Assembly: GCA_003165595.1 (NCBI GenBank)
Contig: PLWQ01000025.1
Coordinates: forward strand, 24,925-88,924
Direction of reading: 5' to 3'
DNA from: Fibrobacterota bacterium
GTDB taxonomy: Bacteria > Fibrobacterota > Chitinivibrionia > Chitinivibrionales > FEN-1185
Length of the DNA: 64,000 bases
The notes below the pieces were generated by a model. The model had not been told where the DNA came from. It worked only from the letters and a program-made list of their open reading frames with translations, and did no database searches. This document shows, in pieces, positions 15,651-24,243 of this stretch. The position numbers were made by a program, and so were the translations under genes. Positions within the stretch are counted from its first letter, which is position 1. Each line of letters opens with the position of its first letter.

Positions 15651-15700
15651 ACAATACAAAATACGATGTGACGAGGTAATGCGGTGTGACAGGCGTCACA
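15651..15700 (-). promoter_or_regulatory. Promoter with Crp/Fnr-type site for the amidohydrolase operon
   Basis: TGTGACAGGCGTCACA (15685-15700) is the third perfect TGTGA-N6-TCACA palindrome in the window. On the reverse strand a TATTTT -10 box (15658-15663) predicts a start near 15651, which places the palindrome centre at -41.5, a class II activator position. The start codon follows 30 bases later. The distance from 15622 to 15934 otherwise holds no gene. Confidence 0.6.
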
Positions 15701-15934
15701 GGCAGGTCAATCATACGACAAAGGTAGGTGACAACACTTTGGTGAAAAATGCGGGTCGGGAGATTTCGTGCGAAGCTGCAGTTGCGCAAGGGAAGTGAGA
15801 GAAGAAATGAAGGGTCATCGGAGAATTGTGTGGCACCCTCGCTATGGGATTCGCCCTACAAGGGCCGAAAGGGGCGCACCCTGGCAAGACCCACACAAGT
15901 CATCGAAGCGCCAAAATGAAAATCAATAAGCTGA
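15701..15934. other. Intergenic remainder between the AT-rich island and the moxR gene
   Basis: No ORF with support. It contains CTCGCTATGGGATTC (about 15832-15846), a piece of the tail of the hairpin repeat seen at 1556 and 33355, followed by GC-rich sequence. It marks the change from AT-richer sequence to the GC-rich reverse-strand block. Confidence 0.5.
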
Positions 15935-16915
15935 TTAAATTTTCCGGTCTATCAATTTACGCACTATCTCGTTTGCTCCCAGGCCCTCGGTTTCGGCGTG
16001 GAACGACCGTACGATCCTGTGACGGAGCACGCAGGGCGCGGCAGCCTTCACGTCGTTTACATCCGGTGACGGCCTGGCGTCGAGCGCGGCATATGCCTTT
16101 GCGGCCAGAACGAGATATTGCGATGCGCGCGGACCCGCGCCCCAGGTAATGTACTGCCGCATTTCGGCGGGACATTCCGGGCTTTCGGGCCGCGTGGACC
16201 TTGCAAGTTTCACCGCATACCCTATCACCGAGTCGGCCACGGGCACCCGCCGCACAAGATCCCGGAACTGCTCAAGGTGCGGGCCGTCGAGCACCGGCGA
16301 AATGGGAAGAGGCTGGGCCATGGTGGTTGTGCGCGCAATCTCCACCTCTTCGGCAAGGGTGGGATACCCGATCTCCACGGAGAACATGAACCGGTCCTGC
16401 TGAGCCTCGGGGAGCGGATAAGTGCCTTCCTGTTCGATGGGGTTCTGCGTGGCGAGCACCCAGAACGGGGACGGCAGTTCGAACGTGACTCCCGAGGACG
16501 TCACCTCCCGTTCCTGCATCGCCTGCAACAGCGCAGATTGCGTTTTGGGCGGGGTGCGGTTGATCTCGTCGGCAAGAAGGATGTTGGAAAACACCGGTCC
16601 CTTAACAAATCTGAATTCCCGCACGCCGCTGGCCCTGTCTTCGTACAGGATCTCGGAGCCGGTGATGTCGGACGGCATGAGGTCGGGCGTAAATTGAATG
16701 CGGTTGAATTTGAGGGAGAGGCACTCGCCGATGCACCGGATGAGCGTGGTCTTGGCAAGGCCGGGCACGCCGATAAGAAGACAGTGGCCGCCGGCGAGGA
16801 GGCAGGCCAGAAGATCGTGCACGACGCCGGCCTGGCCGATAATCCTCTTGGACAGCTCGGTTGTGATGGCCCTCGTTGCGCTTTGTAAATCTATCAGCAG
16901 GTCCTTGTCATTCAT
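15935..16915 (-). CDS. MoxR-family AAA+ ATPase
   Basis: 326-residue cytoplasmic AAA+ ATPase of the MoxR/RavA clade. These chaperone-like ATPases usually act on von Willebrand-A proteins or metal insertion. Walker A is GVPGLAKT (about residues 49-56) and Walker B is ILLADEINR; sensor-1 lies in FWVLATQNPIEQEGTYPLPEAQ as ATQNP, and the length is normal. The usual DUF58 and VWA partner genes are not next to it: the downstream neighbour is the AT-rich island. It is the last gene of a six-gene overlapping operon, with its start overlapping the preceding gene by 8 bases. The specific target is unknown. Confidence 0.9.
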   Translation of the reverse strand: MNDKDLLIDLQSATRAITTELSKRIIGQAGVVHDLLACLLAGGHCLLIGVPGLAKTTLIRCIGECLSLKFNRIQFTPDLMPSDITGSEILYEDRASGVREFRFVKGPVFSNILLADEINRTPPKTQSALLQAMQEREVTSSGVTFELPSPFWVLATQNPIEQEGTYPLPEAQQDRFMFSVEIGYPTLAEEVEIARTTTMAQPLPISPVLDGPHLEQFRDLVRRVPVADSVIGYAVKLARSTRPESPECPAEMRQYITWGAGPRASQYLVLAAKAYAALDARPSPDVNDVKAAAPCVLRHRIVRSFHAETEGLGANEIVRKLIDRKI

Positions 16916-17951
16916 GGGCGCCCTGATCCTCTTTTTCGATTTTCTTTTCCGCTTCCGAAATGTCCTTGAACGTGACGTTGAGCTTGAAAAAATAATACAG
17001 TCCCAGCGCCGTGATCGTGATGTAGGGAACCGCGTGATACAGAATGGTGATGGCCTGCGCCTTGTCCCGGCCTACGCCGCAGAGCGCAAGGCCTTCGAGC
17101 ATAAACGCGTGGAGCGTGCCCACATACCCCGGAGCAAGCGGGATGGCAGCGCCGAGAGCGGCGAACGCCTGGGCAAACAGGGCCTGCAAGATTCCAAAAT
17201 TCTTCTCTTGTATCAAGGCAAGCACCGAGAGCGCATAGCAAGCGAGAATGCCTGCCGAAAGCGCGGCCACGACAACTACTTTCTTCCAGGAAAACAACCA
17301 GTCAAGAGTTGAAGCCACATCCCTGCCAACACGTTCGATTTTGGGCCGGATCGACTCCGGCACAATCGTAAGCGCCCGTCCGAACATCGTTCCAACGGCC
17401 CTGGGGAAAACCGAATAGGCTGCAATGAGTCCGATGCCGCAGGCGGCCAGAACGGCGAGAAGAATTGCGGCCGTATGAAGGGTTACGGCCGTGTATATGG
17501 ACGATCGGTCGCCGGAGCCCATGCCGGGCATGAGGAACACCGGCGCGAAAAAGCAGGCGCTGAGTGCAAGCACATCGATGCCGCGCTCCAAAATGAGCGA
17601 GCCGATGCTCACCGCGGCGCTGTATTTGTTCCTGCGCCACAACAGTACGGCCCGGGCCGCCTCGCCCATGCGGGCGGGCAGGATGTTGTTGATCATGAAG
17701 GCAATCATCACGAGCGGAAATAGCTGTTTCTTATGCGACAAGGGCGGCTCGGGCAGCATGACCTTCCAGCGGATCGCCCTGAGCCAAATCGACATCACCG
17801 CAAGCCCGGCGCATGCGGCAATGCCCCACGGGCTTGCATGGGAGAGCTGCAAAACGAGCCTGTGCGGGTCGACGCTGCGGAAAAAGATGAGGAGCCCTGC
17901 TGCGGCAAGACAGGTTCCGAGCAACCACTGGACAAAGCGGGAAAGTTTCAC
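16908..17951 (-). CDS. LPG-synthase-like integral membrane protein (flippase-like, UPF0104)
   Basis: 347 residues with about eight hydrophobic segments, matching the lysylphosphatidylglycerol synthase transmembrane domain family (also AglD-like). Diagnostic pieces are the early SIWLRAIRWKVML, MINNILPARMGEAARAVLL and the later APGYVGTLHAFMLEGL. The aminoacyl-transfer (DUF2156) domain of true MprF is absent, so this is the membrane part alone, typically linked with lipid or glycolipid handling. It overlaps the DUF1015 gene by 4 bases and moxR by 8 bases. Confidence 0.85.
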   Translation of the reverse strand: MKLSRFVQWLLGTCLAAAGLLIFFRSVDPHRLVLQLSHASPWGIAACAGLAVMSIWLRAIRWKVMLPEPPLSHKKQLFPLVMIAFMINNILPARMGEAARAVLLWRRNKYSAAVSIGSLILERGIDVLALSACFFAPVFLMPGMGSGDRSSIYTAVTLHTAAILLAVLAACGIGLIAAYSVFPRAVGTMFGRALTIVPESIRPKIERVGRDVASTLDWLFSWKKVVVVAALSAGILACYALSVLALIQEKNFGILQALFAQAFAALGAAIPLAPGYVGTLHAFMLEGLALCGVGRDKAQAITILYHAVPYITITALGLYYFFKLNVTFKDISEAEKKIEKEDQGAHE

Positions 17952-19255
17952 TCATTCTCCAGCCTGTTAAAGACAAGGCCCGAGAAGAATTTTGGAAAGA
18001 AGTTCGTCGATTTCTGCGGCATGCGCTCGCCGCCCGAAACGACTGCATTTACCGTTGCGATGTCCAGCGGCCGGATAAAGAACACGCCGCGGTACGAGCC
18101 CGGAGAGCCCAGTGCGGCATCGTAGGCTGCGTCCGGATCGTTGACGTAGTCGATGAGGTCGTGCAGGACGACGCCGTCGAGCGGCAGCGACAGAAGTTTG
18201 TTGACAACAATGGAATTTATCTTCGACACATCGAGCCGGTTCCACAACCGCGACATGCCGCGCGGGGTGCCGGTGAGATAGGCGTCTCCCGCCGCGTTGA
18301 GCGTGAGGCCGTACAGGCGTTTGTCGGAGGAATCGAGCAACACCATCTCGCAGCCGGCGCCGTTGTCCAGAAACGCCCGGACCGTTGCACGTGAGGCATC
18401 CCCGAGGTCTTTGACATCAAAGAATTGGGCAAGAGCACTGTGCAGCGGTGCCGAAAGCGTTCCCGGTGTCGTGCGAACCAGGCGGTGAAACGGCCGGATC
18501 ACCAGTCCGGGATCGGCCATGGAAACAAGCGCCATCAGCACATAGGCGTGCTCAGGGTTCTTTGTATCGCGATAGAAAGAAAGCGCGGTTTCGTACCGGT
18601 GATGGCCGTCGGCGATGAGCACCTTCTTGCCGGAAAGAGCCTTCGTGAGGTTTTCGATGGAGCGGGCATTGGACGCGCGAAACAGCGAGTGCCGCACTCC
18701 GCCCTCAGATTCAAAGACGCCGTCCGGAGGGCCTTGGATGCACGACATAATCTCTGCGTGCAGCGTGCCGTCGTCGGGAACAAGACCAAAGATGAGCTCC
18801 GAATGCGTCCGCGTCGCGCTCAGGAGCTCATAGCGGTCGATCTTGGGCCCGGACAGCGTGTATTCGTGCGGGAGAACGAGCCCCTGATCGTAATCGACGA
18901 GTTTGACAAGAGCGATAACCGCGGTGCGTTGATGCACAACCTCCGCGCCCCCCTGCCTTACCGGGAAGTCGTGCCGGTACACGTACAGCGAGGGCTGGGG
19001 GTCTTTGGCAAGCACGCCCGACGAAATCCATGTGTTGAGGAACGACGCCGCGCGGTGGTGGCGGTCGCGGTTCTCGGTATCGGACTGCTCCTTCCTGTTC
19101 TGTATGATCCGGACCACGTTCACCGGATCGGTGTCGTACAAACGGGAAACGGCTGCCGTATCGATCATGTCGTACGGCGGGGCGACAAACCGTCCGAGAT
19201 CTTCGGGCTTCTCCAGCGCGTACCGGTAACCGGCAAAGGGACGGATATCTGCCAT
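17948..19255 (-). CDS. DUF1015 family protein
   Basis: 435 residues of normal family length. The N-terminus is characteristic (IRPFAGYRYALEKPEDLGRF, then APPYDMID), as is the central VLIADGHHRYETAL. DUF1015 proteins are cytoplasmic, common and of unsettled function. The HHRYETA segment is the most conserved part and likely belongs to an active site. The start has AGGAG six bases upstream. It lies 9 bases after the STAS gene and overlaps the next gene by 4 bases, so it is translated within the same operon. Confidence 0.9.
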   Translation of the reverse strand: MADIRPFAGYRYALEKPEDLGRFVAPPYDMIDTAAVSRLYDTDPVNVVRIIQNRKEQSDTENRDRHHRAASFLNTWISSGVLAKDPQPSLYVYRHDFPVRQGGAEVVHQRTAVIALVKLVDYDQGLVLPHEYTLSGPKIDRYELLSATRTHSELIFGLVPDDGTLHAEIMSCIQGPPDGVFESEGGVRHSLFRASNARSIENLTKALSGKKVLIADGHHRYETALSFYRDTKNPEHAYVLMALVSMADPGLVIRPFHRLVRTTPGTLSAPLHSALAQFFDVKDLGDASRATVRAFLDNGAGCEMVLLDSSDKRLYGLTLNAAGDAYLTGTPRGMSRLWNRLDVSKINSIVVNKLLSLPLDGVVLHDLIDYVNDPDAAYDAALGSPGSYRGVFFIRPLDIATVNAVVSGGERMPQKSTNFFPKFFSGLVFNRLENE

Positions 19256-19264
19256 TGCGGACTC

Positions 19265-19627
19265 CTATCGTTGCGAGCCTTCCTGCCCGGACCGCCACTC
19301 CTCCTCCGAATTGTAAATTTCGGCAAGCCGGTCGATGCCGAGCAGGGCAAGCCAGGAGAAGACCTCGGCGTTTGCCACGAGCACGCTCACCCGGCCGGTG
19401 CCGGACATGCGAATGGTTTGGACAATCATGGTGATAAGCGAACTGTCGATCGTGTCAAGCGCCATCAGGTCGAACAGGATCCCGGCGCCCGGCCCTTCCG
19501 AAAGCGCCAGCTTGACGCGCTCAAGCGCGCTGTCGAGCTGTGGAAAAAAGGTGGACGGGGTCCAGCTCTGCTTTTCGAGAACGGCAAAGCGATGCCACCG
19601 GCCTTCCCGGGTAATGCGAAGGTTCAT
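19265..19627 (-). CDS. STAS-domain protein
   Basis: 120 residues, a single STAS domain like an anti-sigma factor antagonist. The family's central strand-helix turn is visible as LFDLMALDTIDSSLITMIV, with Ser in the position usually phosphorylated (DSS), then VSVLVANAEVFSWLALLGI. No kinase partner is adjacent; the genes on either side are rnhB (4-base overlap) and DUF1015. The role may be regulatory but the partner is unknown. Confidence 0.75.
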   Translation of the reverse strand: MNLRITREGRWHRFAVLEKQSWTPSTFFPQLDSALERVKLALSEGPGAGILFDLMALDTIDSSLITMIVQTIRMSGTGRVSVLVANAEVFSWLALLGIDRLAEIYNSEEEWRSGQEGSQR

Positions 19628-20307
19628 GCAATTTCCTCATGCGGCTGCGCGGACACGCACGCCTGTGTCAGGTCCATTTCGGTTTGCCCGAGCAAATGCG
19701 CGCAGAAGCTCCTGCGGTGGAAGCGGCACAGCCCGAGATTTCGTATTCTGTCTATATGATACGCGGTCCCGTATCCTTTGTGAAGTCCAAAGCCGTATCC
19801 GGGACATTCGGCGTCGTAGGCGGCCATCATCCGGTCGCGGGCGACCTTGGCAAGTATCGACGCGGCCGCGATGGAGGCGCTCGCGGCGTCTCCCTTTACC
19901 ACCGTGCGCTGGACGCCCGCGGCAAGTCCCGGCATGGGCTGGTTTCCGTCCACAAGGGCAAGCGCCCAGGGAACCTGCATTTTGTCAAGAGCGCGACGCA
20001 TTGCAAGCAGGCTCGCCTGCAGGATGTTGCGCTCTTCGATCTCCTCAACCGACGCCTGGCCCAGAGCCCATGAAGCTGCTTCGCCGGTGATGCGAACGTA
20101 CAGCGCTTCGCGCCTCTTTGCCGGCACTTGTTTGGAGTCGAAAATGCCGTCTATGGGCCGCGCAGGATCGAGCACAACCGCGGCCGCGACCACCGGACCG
20201 GCCAAAGGCCCGCGGCCGGCTTCGTCGAGTCCCACGATGCGCCCGCCCATCGCCTGCTCGATGCGCGCGTCGAATTCGTACAGTTCCCGGGTGTCAAACC
20301 GCGCCAT
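19624..20307 (-). CDS. rnhB: Ribonuclease HII
   Basis: 227 residues. Cleaves the RNA strand of RNA/DNA hybrids and removes ribonucleotides from DNA. The active-site motif GLDEAGRGPLAGPV (residues about 26-39) contains the paired Asp-Glu. The third acidic residue is in LALVDGNQPMPG and the family motif KGDAASASIAAASILAKVARD is intact. Start overlaps purN by 14 bases and the end overlaps the STAS gene by 4 bases. The C-terminal tail of about 20 residues is slightly longer than usual. Confidence 0.97.
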   Translation of the reverse strand: MARFDTRELYEFDARIEQAMGGRIVGLDEAGRGPLAGPVVAAAVVLDPARPIDGIFDSKQVPAKRREALYVRITGEAASWALGQASVEEIEERNILQASLLAMRRALDKMQVPWALALVDGNQPMPGLAAGVQRTVVKGDAASASIAAASILAKVARDRMMAAYDAECPGYGFGLHKGYGTAYHIDRIRNLGLCRFHRRSFCAHLLGQTEMDLTQACVSAQPHEEIA

Positions 20308-20911
20308 AGGCTTTGCGGCCTTTCACCGTGATGCGGCCCTGTGCGATGGCCTCAATCACTCTCCAGTAGCTCGCATGTTCGAGTGAGAGAACCCGGCTTG
20401 CGAGCGCGTGCGCGTCGTCGGTGTCGAGCACGGGCACCGTGGCCTGAAAAATGATCGGCCCGTGATCGTACTCTTCGTCGACGAAATGGATGGAGATGCC
20501 GGAGATCTTTGCCCCGTAATCGAGCACCGCCTGGTGCACTTTTTCGCCGTAAAGTCCCTTGCCGCCGAACGCGGGAAGAAGCCCGGGGTGAATATTGACG
20601 ATCCGGTTCTCAAACGCCTTGATGACCGATACCGGGATTTTCTTCATATAGCCGGCAAGGGCGATAAGCCCCGTGTCGTGGCGGCGGAGCTCGGCAAGCA
20701 GGGCTTCTTCGTAGGCAGTGGCGCTTGCGAAATGCGACGGCGCCATGTGACACACCGGGATACCGTGCTTTTTCGCGCGTTCAAAGGCAAAAGCCGAACT
20801 GTTGTTACCGACGCACACGGCCAGAGTGCAGTGCAATTCGTTTGAGGCAACCCTGTCGATGAGCGCCTGAAAATTGCTTCCGCCGCCGGACGCGAAAACC
20901 GCAACGTTCAT
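20294..20911 (-). CDS. purN: Phosphoribosylglycinamide formyltransferase
   Basis: 205 residues. Transfers a formyl group from 10-formyl-tetrahydrofolate to GAR in purine synthesis. It starts with the phosphate-binding loop ASGGGSNFQALID. The catalytic Asn and His are in NIHPGLLPAF and the catalytic Asp is in EEYDHGPII, after the GKGLYGEKVH segment. First gene of the overlapping operon purN-rnhB-STAS-DUF1015-LPG_TM-moxR. No other purine gene is in the window. Confidence 0.97.
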   Translation of the reverse strand: MNVAVFASGGGSNFQALIDRVASNELHCTLAVCVGNNSSAFAFERAKKHGIPVCHMAPSHFASATAYEEALLAELRRHDTGLIALAGYMKKIPVSVIKAFENRIVNIHPGLLPAFGGKGLYGEKVHQAVLDYGAKISGISIHFVDEEYDHGPIIFQATVPVLDTDDAHALASRVLSLEHASYWRVIEAIAQGRITVKGRKAYGAV

Positions 20912-20977
20912 GCTGACCTTGATTCCCTGGATAAGAACATGATCACCCTGATTGGGCGTCTGAACAGCGTTCGGTTT

Positions 20978-22192
20978 CTAGAGCCGCTCCAGACCGGTTA
21001 CTTTTCCGGTGAAGGACAAGTGGTATCGGATGCCGCTCCAGACAATCGTGCGCTTGAATGCCGTCCTGATACAGCTGAGAAGAAACACGCAGAGAGCCGC
21101 CGGCTGAAGCATCACGAAAGAACCCAGCCGGGGCATGGCGCCCAGCGCCGGGTACATCAGGTCGGCCGCGAGTTTTCCGACAAGCAGGAAAAGCGAAGCG
21201 CCTCCGCCCATGGCGAAAAACGATACGGGGGTAAAGAGCCCCACCACAATAGCCACAGGCAACCACAGGATCGTAAGAAAAGTTACGGCGATTATAGGCA
21301 TGGCAACAACCCACAGGGTCCGCTGGTACAGCTTGAGAAACATCATCTGCCGCTCGAACCAGCGAGTGGCGTCCCGCACGCTGTCGATGAGATCGTCGGT
21401 GTGGGTGATGCATGTCGGCACCAGGATCGATCTTCTCTTTTGATTCTTGATGATCTGCGAAAGGCTGCTGTCGTCCACGACGGTTTCGCTCCACCGCGCG
21501 GCTACGCCCAGTGCTTCGAAATCCTTTCTGCGCATGGCCATGGAGCCGCCCCACAACCCGACGCTTCCCATGAACGACGCGGTGCTGTAGATTGTATACA
21601 AAAAAGAATTCATGTAAAAATGAGCTTGCTGACCGAGCGTCCCGCGTTCGGCATGGAGCCAGCGGAACCCCGTTGTTACCGCAATGGCCGGGTCGGAAAG
21701 CGGCAGGATTATCTCGGAGAGCCATTCGGGGCGCGGCGAGATATCCACGTCGGCGAACACGTATACGTCCGGATCGTTCGCCTTCTTGACTGCTGCAAGC
21801 TGATTGAAGTTTTTTTGCCCGCAGACGGTGGCCAGGCCCGCAATCACGAGCGAGGCCCTGGGATTGCCGGCGATAACGTCTCTGATCCGGGCAACCGCTC
21901 CGTCGGATTCGCTCTCCACCGTGTAAATGACCTGGTAGTTGTCGTACGAGAACCTCAGGAACGATTTCAGGTTCTCTTCGAAGTTCTTGGTTGCGCCGCC
22001 CTTGCACGGGACGATAACGGTGCAGCTCGGGCGAAACGACGGATCGAACCTGGGCCGGAACACCTTTTTGTACAGCACCCGCTGATACAGCACCGTAAAA
22101 AAGGTGCTTAGAAACACTCCGGCGACCACGAGGCCGCAGAACGCGAGAAGCAAGCGCGTCCACAAATAGGGACCGGCAAAGGCACAAAGCAT
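20978..22192 (-). CDS. GT2/GT21-type membrane glycosyltransferase (ceramide glucosyltransferase-like)
   Basis: About 404 residues. I use ATG 22192, which has GAGGAG six bases upstream, rather than the TTG at 22207. One N-terminal membrane segment is followed by a GT-A domain (VIVPCKGG; DVYVFADVDISPRPEWL with the DxD-like motif; ETVVDDSSLSQI) and the ceramide glucosyltransferase-type RW motif in RDATRWFERQ, then three to four C-terminal membrane segments. The family transfers a sugar from a nucleotide donor to a membrane lipid; the lipid here is unknown. Its gene stands alone, 66 bases from purN. Confidence 0.85.
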   Translation of the reverse strand: MLCAFAGPYLWTRLLLAFCGLVVAGVFLSTFFTVLYQRVLYKKVFRPRFDPSFRPSCTVIVPCKGGATKNFEENLKSFLRFSYDNYQVIYTVESESDGAVARIRDVIAGNPRASLVIAGLATVCGQKNFNQLAAVKKANDPDVYVFADVDISPRPEWLSEIILPLSDPAIAVTTGFRWLHAERGTLGQQAHFYMNSFLYTIYSTASFMGSVGLWGGSMAMRRKDFEALGVAARWSETVVDDSSLSQIIKNQKRRSILVPTCITHTDDLIDSVRDATRWFERQMMFLKLYQRTLWVVAMPIIAVTFLTILWLPVAIVVGLFTPVSFFAMGGGASLFLLVGKLAADLMYPALGAMPRLGSFVMLQPAALCVFLLSCIRTAFKRTIVWSGIRYHLSFTGKVTGLERL

Positions 22193-22393
22193 CGACTGTC
22201 TCCTCAAAAAATATCTCTTAAAATACGTTTCTGCGGGAGTCCATCAAAGCGCGAATCATGGCTATTTTCGGGGGTGAAGCGGAGCTGCCGGAGCCCCGGG
22301 GGAGTAAAGAAGCAGGGCTATAGGCCGTGGCTTTGATTCGGGGTAGAACCCCTAACACCCGGACTCGTTCACGCCGCGCAAAATGAGGGTATT
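22193..22393. other. Intergenic region with inverted repeat
   Basis: ATCAAAGC (22243-22250) is repeated inverted as GCTTTGAT (22330-22337), enclosing GC-rich sequence with a CCGGAGCCCCGGGG stretch. It could be a long weak stem-loop between the cyclase and glycosyltransferase genes. There is no ORF. Confidence 0.4.
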
Positions 22394-23650
22394 CTACTTC
22401 TTCTTTATTTGCCATTGAGAGGTCTTGGCGGTCCTCACCTGGTTGCGACCCTCTTTCTTTGCCTTGTACAGCGCTTTGTCGGCCGCGTGAATAACGTCCA
22501 TGACGCTCTGCGATACGTCTTCCCGGGAAGACACGCCGCACGAGACCTTTACCGCAAGAGTCTTGTTGCGGGTCCTTACCTTCATGGCCTCAATCGATGC
22601 GCGCACTTTTTCCACGATCGGCTCCGCATCGCGGATCGCCATTTGCGGAAAGAAGATCACCATTTCTTCGCCTCCGTAGCGGCACACCGTGCCGTCCGGC
22701 ACTACTTCCCGCTGGATGGCCTGGGCCACCGCATACAGAACCTGGTCGCCCGCCTGGTGGCCATAGGTGTCGTTGACGTTCTTGAAATGATCGATGTCCA
22801 CCATCGCAACGGCAAACGACGGCGAGGTATCCATGTTGCTTTGCTCCGATATAATCTTGCTGCAGTAATCCCTGTTGTAAATGTGCAGGAGCGGATCGTA
22901 GGAAATACGATGGTCCATGCGCATAAACCATTGGACAATGACGCAAACCGTGAGATACACGGGCATCGCGGCGAATTCGGCTAGTTCCAAAGGATACACG
23001 CCGTGGCCCCACACCCGAGAGACCCAGGCAGGCGCGAAGAAGAACGCCCAGCCCGCAAGCAGTCCGCCCAGGTAGAAGTCTTTCTTGACAATCAAAGCGC
23101 TCAGGATCGCAATGCCGCCGAACAGGAGCGCGCCCGCAAAGAACCGCGCGTCCCACACCTGCGGCGCATCAAGCGTCCGGGCCCAGCGCGTGGCATGCGG
23201 GGAAAATCGGACGATAAGCACCGCCACGCTCTCCACGGTAACCACGGCAAGGGTCATTTGCCGCACCACCCGGTACTTGAATTCCGAGGAGAGAAACAGA
23301 ATTCCGGTGCAGTTGACAAACATGAGTGCGTAAAGCACCACGGGATAACCCTCGCCCGTCCTGGGAACCGGCGGTCCCCAGACAAACCGGAACAGCAGGA
23401 AATACGCTATGCCGAAAAGGCAGGTGAGATAGCCGGCAAGATAGACCCGCACATTGTGGACCCTCGGGTAGGAAAAATGGCCGGCGAAAAATGCGGTCAG
23501 CGAGAACGCAATACCGATCCACGGCAGGATCGTGGTGTACAGGATTCTGTTGTCGGCATACGGGTATCGAACGACGACATAGACGGCGAATCCCGCCAGC
23601 ACGACTGCGCTTAAGAAGAAGCCGAGTCCCCACTCATTCTTTTTGTTCAT
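22394..23650 (-). CDS. Membrane diguanylate cyclase (GGDEF)
   Basis: About 418 residues from the ATG at 23650 (a TTG at 23692 would add 14). Seven or so hydrophobic segments occupy residues 1-240, then a GGDEF domain makes cyclic-di-GMP from GTP. Seen: VDIDHFKNVNDTYGHQAGD (metal and nucleotide binding) and active-site RYGGEEM, an allowed variant with Glu. The RxxD inhibitory site normally nine residues before GGDEF is absent (VPDGTVCRYGG), so product inhibition through an I-site is not expected. No EAL domain and no effector adjacent. Ends LYKAKKEGRNQV as usual. Confidence 0.93.
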   Translation of the reverse strand: MNKKNEWGLGFFLSAVVLAGFAVYVVVRYPYADNRILYTTILPWIGIAFSLTAFFAGHFSYPRVHNVRVYLAGYLTCLFGIAYFLLFRFVWGPPVPRTGEGYPVVLYALMFVNCTGILFLSSEFKYRVVRQMTLAVVTVESVAVLIVRFSPHATRWARTLDAPQVWDARFFAGALLFGGIAILSALIVKKDFYLGGLLAGWAFFFAPAWVSRVWGHGVYPLELAEFAAMPVYLTVCVIVQWFMRMDHRISYDPLLHIYNRDYCSKIISEQSNMDTSPSFAVAMVDIDHFKNVNDTYGHQAGDQVLYAVAQAIQREVVPDGTVCRYGGEEMVIFFPQMAIRDAEPIVEKVRASIEAMKVRTRNKTLAVKVSCGVSSREDVSQSVMDVIHAADKALYKAKKEGRNQVRTAKTSQWQIKKK

Positions 23651-23694
23651 GATCCAGTGCAGATTATCGATGTCAGATTTGTTATATAGCAACT

Positions 23695-23721
23695 CGGCCG
23701 GACAGCCCGGCCGTTTTATTT
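23695..23721 (+). terminator. Terminator-like hairpin, forward orientation
   Basis: CGGCCGG (23695-23701) pairs with CCGGCCG (23707-23713), followed by TTTTATTT. Both flanking genes are on the other strand, so the role is uncertain. It may act weakly on read-through from the cupin operon. Confidence 0.4.
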
Positions 23722-23754
23722 AATGATACGTTGCCGCACTCACTATTTCCACGG

Positions 23755-24243
23755 TTACCGCGCGGCCGCAACCCTGGCGCCGTCCTTTTCGACGAATTTG
23801 TCGGCAACGCCGAAACAGTTGACCGAATGCACGCGCGTCAGGAATTCCCCCTCGGTGAGTATCTCGTGCACGGTGCCCGGAAAGACAAGAAGCTCGTCAC
23901 CTGCGTCAAGCACGCAGATCCTGCCGCGCCCGACCCGCGCCTTCATGCGGCCCGCCAGGACCGTGTAACATTCCGTTCCGCGCGCATGTTTGTGCCTGTC
24001 CTGCCGGGCGGTGTGGGTAAACGTGGATACTTCGATGCCGCCCATTCCCGTTTCGACGACCGGCGTCTTGCGCGCGGGGTGCGCGCTTTTCCAGCAGGTG
24101 GCCGTTGCCCGCGTTTCGCTCTCCGGGCGCAGGGCAATTGCCGTTACCTTCCGGCCGTTGTTGCCCGGACGCCGCACCTTGTCGTCGGACGCGGCATCCT
24201 TCAACCGTACGATAAGATAGGGCGATGCGTGTGCTTTTCTCAT
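23755..24243 (-). CDS. Cupin-domain protein
   Basis: 162 residues from the ATG at 24243, which overlaps the stop of the preceding gene as ATGA; the longer frame is a shadow of that gene. Complete metal-binding cupin motifs are visible: H84-K-H86 and E91 in RHKHARGTECYTVLAG, and H126 in DELLVFPGTVHEI. It is therefore a metal-dependent small cupin, a fold used by dioxygenases, isomerases and binding proteins. It is translationally coupled to a ketosynthase-like pair, so its substrate may be their acyl product; that is inference. Confidence 0.85.
   Translation of the reverse strand: MRKAHASPYLIVRLKDAASDDKVRRPGNNGRKVTAIALRPESETRATATCWKSAHPARKTPVVETGMGGIEVSTFTHTARQDRHKHARGTECYTVLAGRMKARVGRGRICVLDAGDELLVFPGTVHEILTEGEFLTRVHSVNCFGVADKFVEKDGARVAAAR

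Noticed and set aside
14731-15789. Longer version of the VgrG-tail-like protein starting at 15789
   Set aside because: The extra 56 residues cover the Crp/Fnr site and promoter; the ATG at 15621 has a GGAGGA site.
18425-19759. 444-codon forward ORF opposite the DUF1015 and STAS genes
   Set aside because: Antisense shadow of GC-rich reverse-strand genes with clear families; the product is Arg/His-rich and matches nothing.
20939-22111. 390-codon forward ORF opposite the glycosyltransferase gene
   Set aside because: The reverse frame has the GT2 motifs and a good ribosome site; the forward frame is low-complexity.
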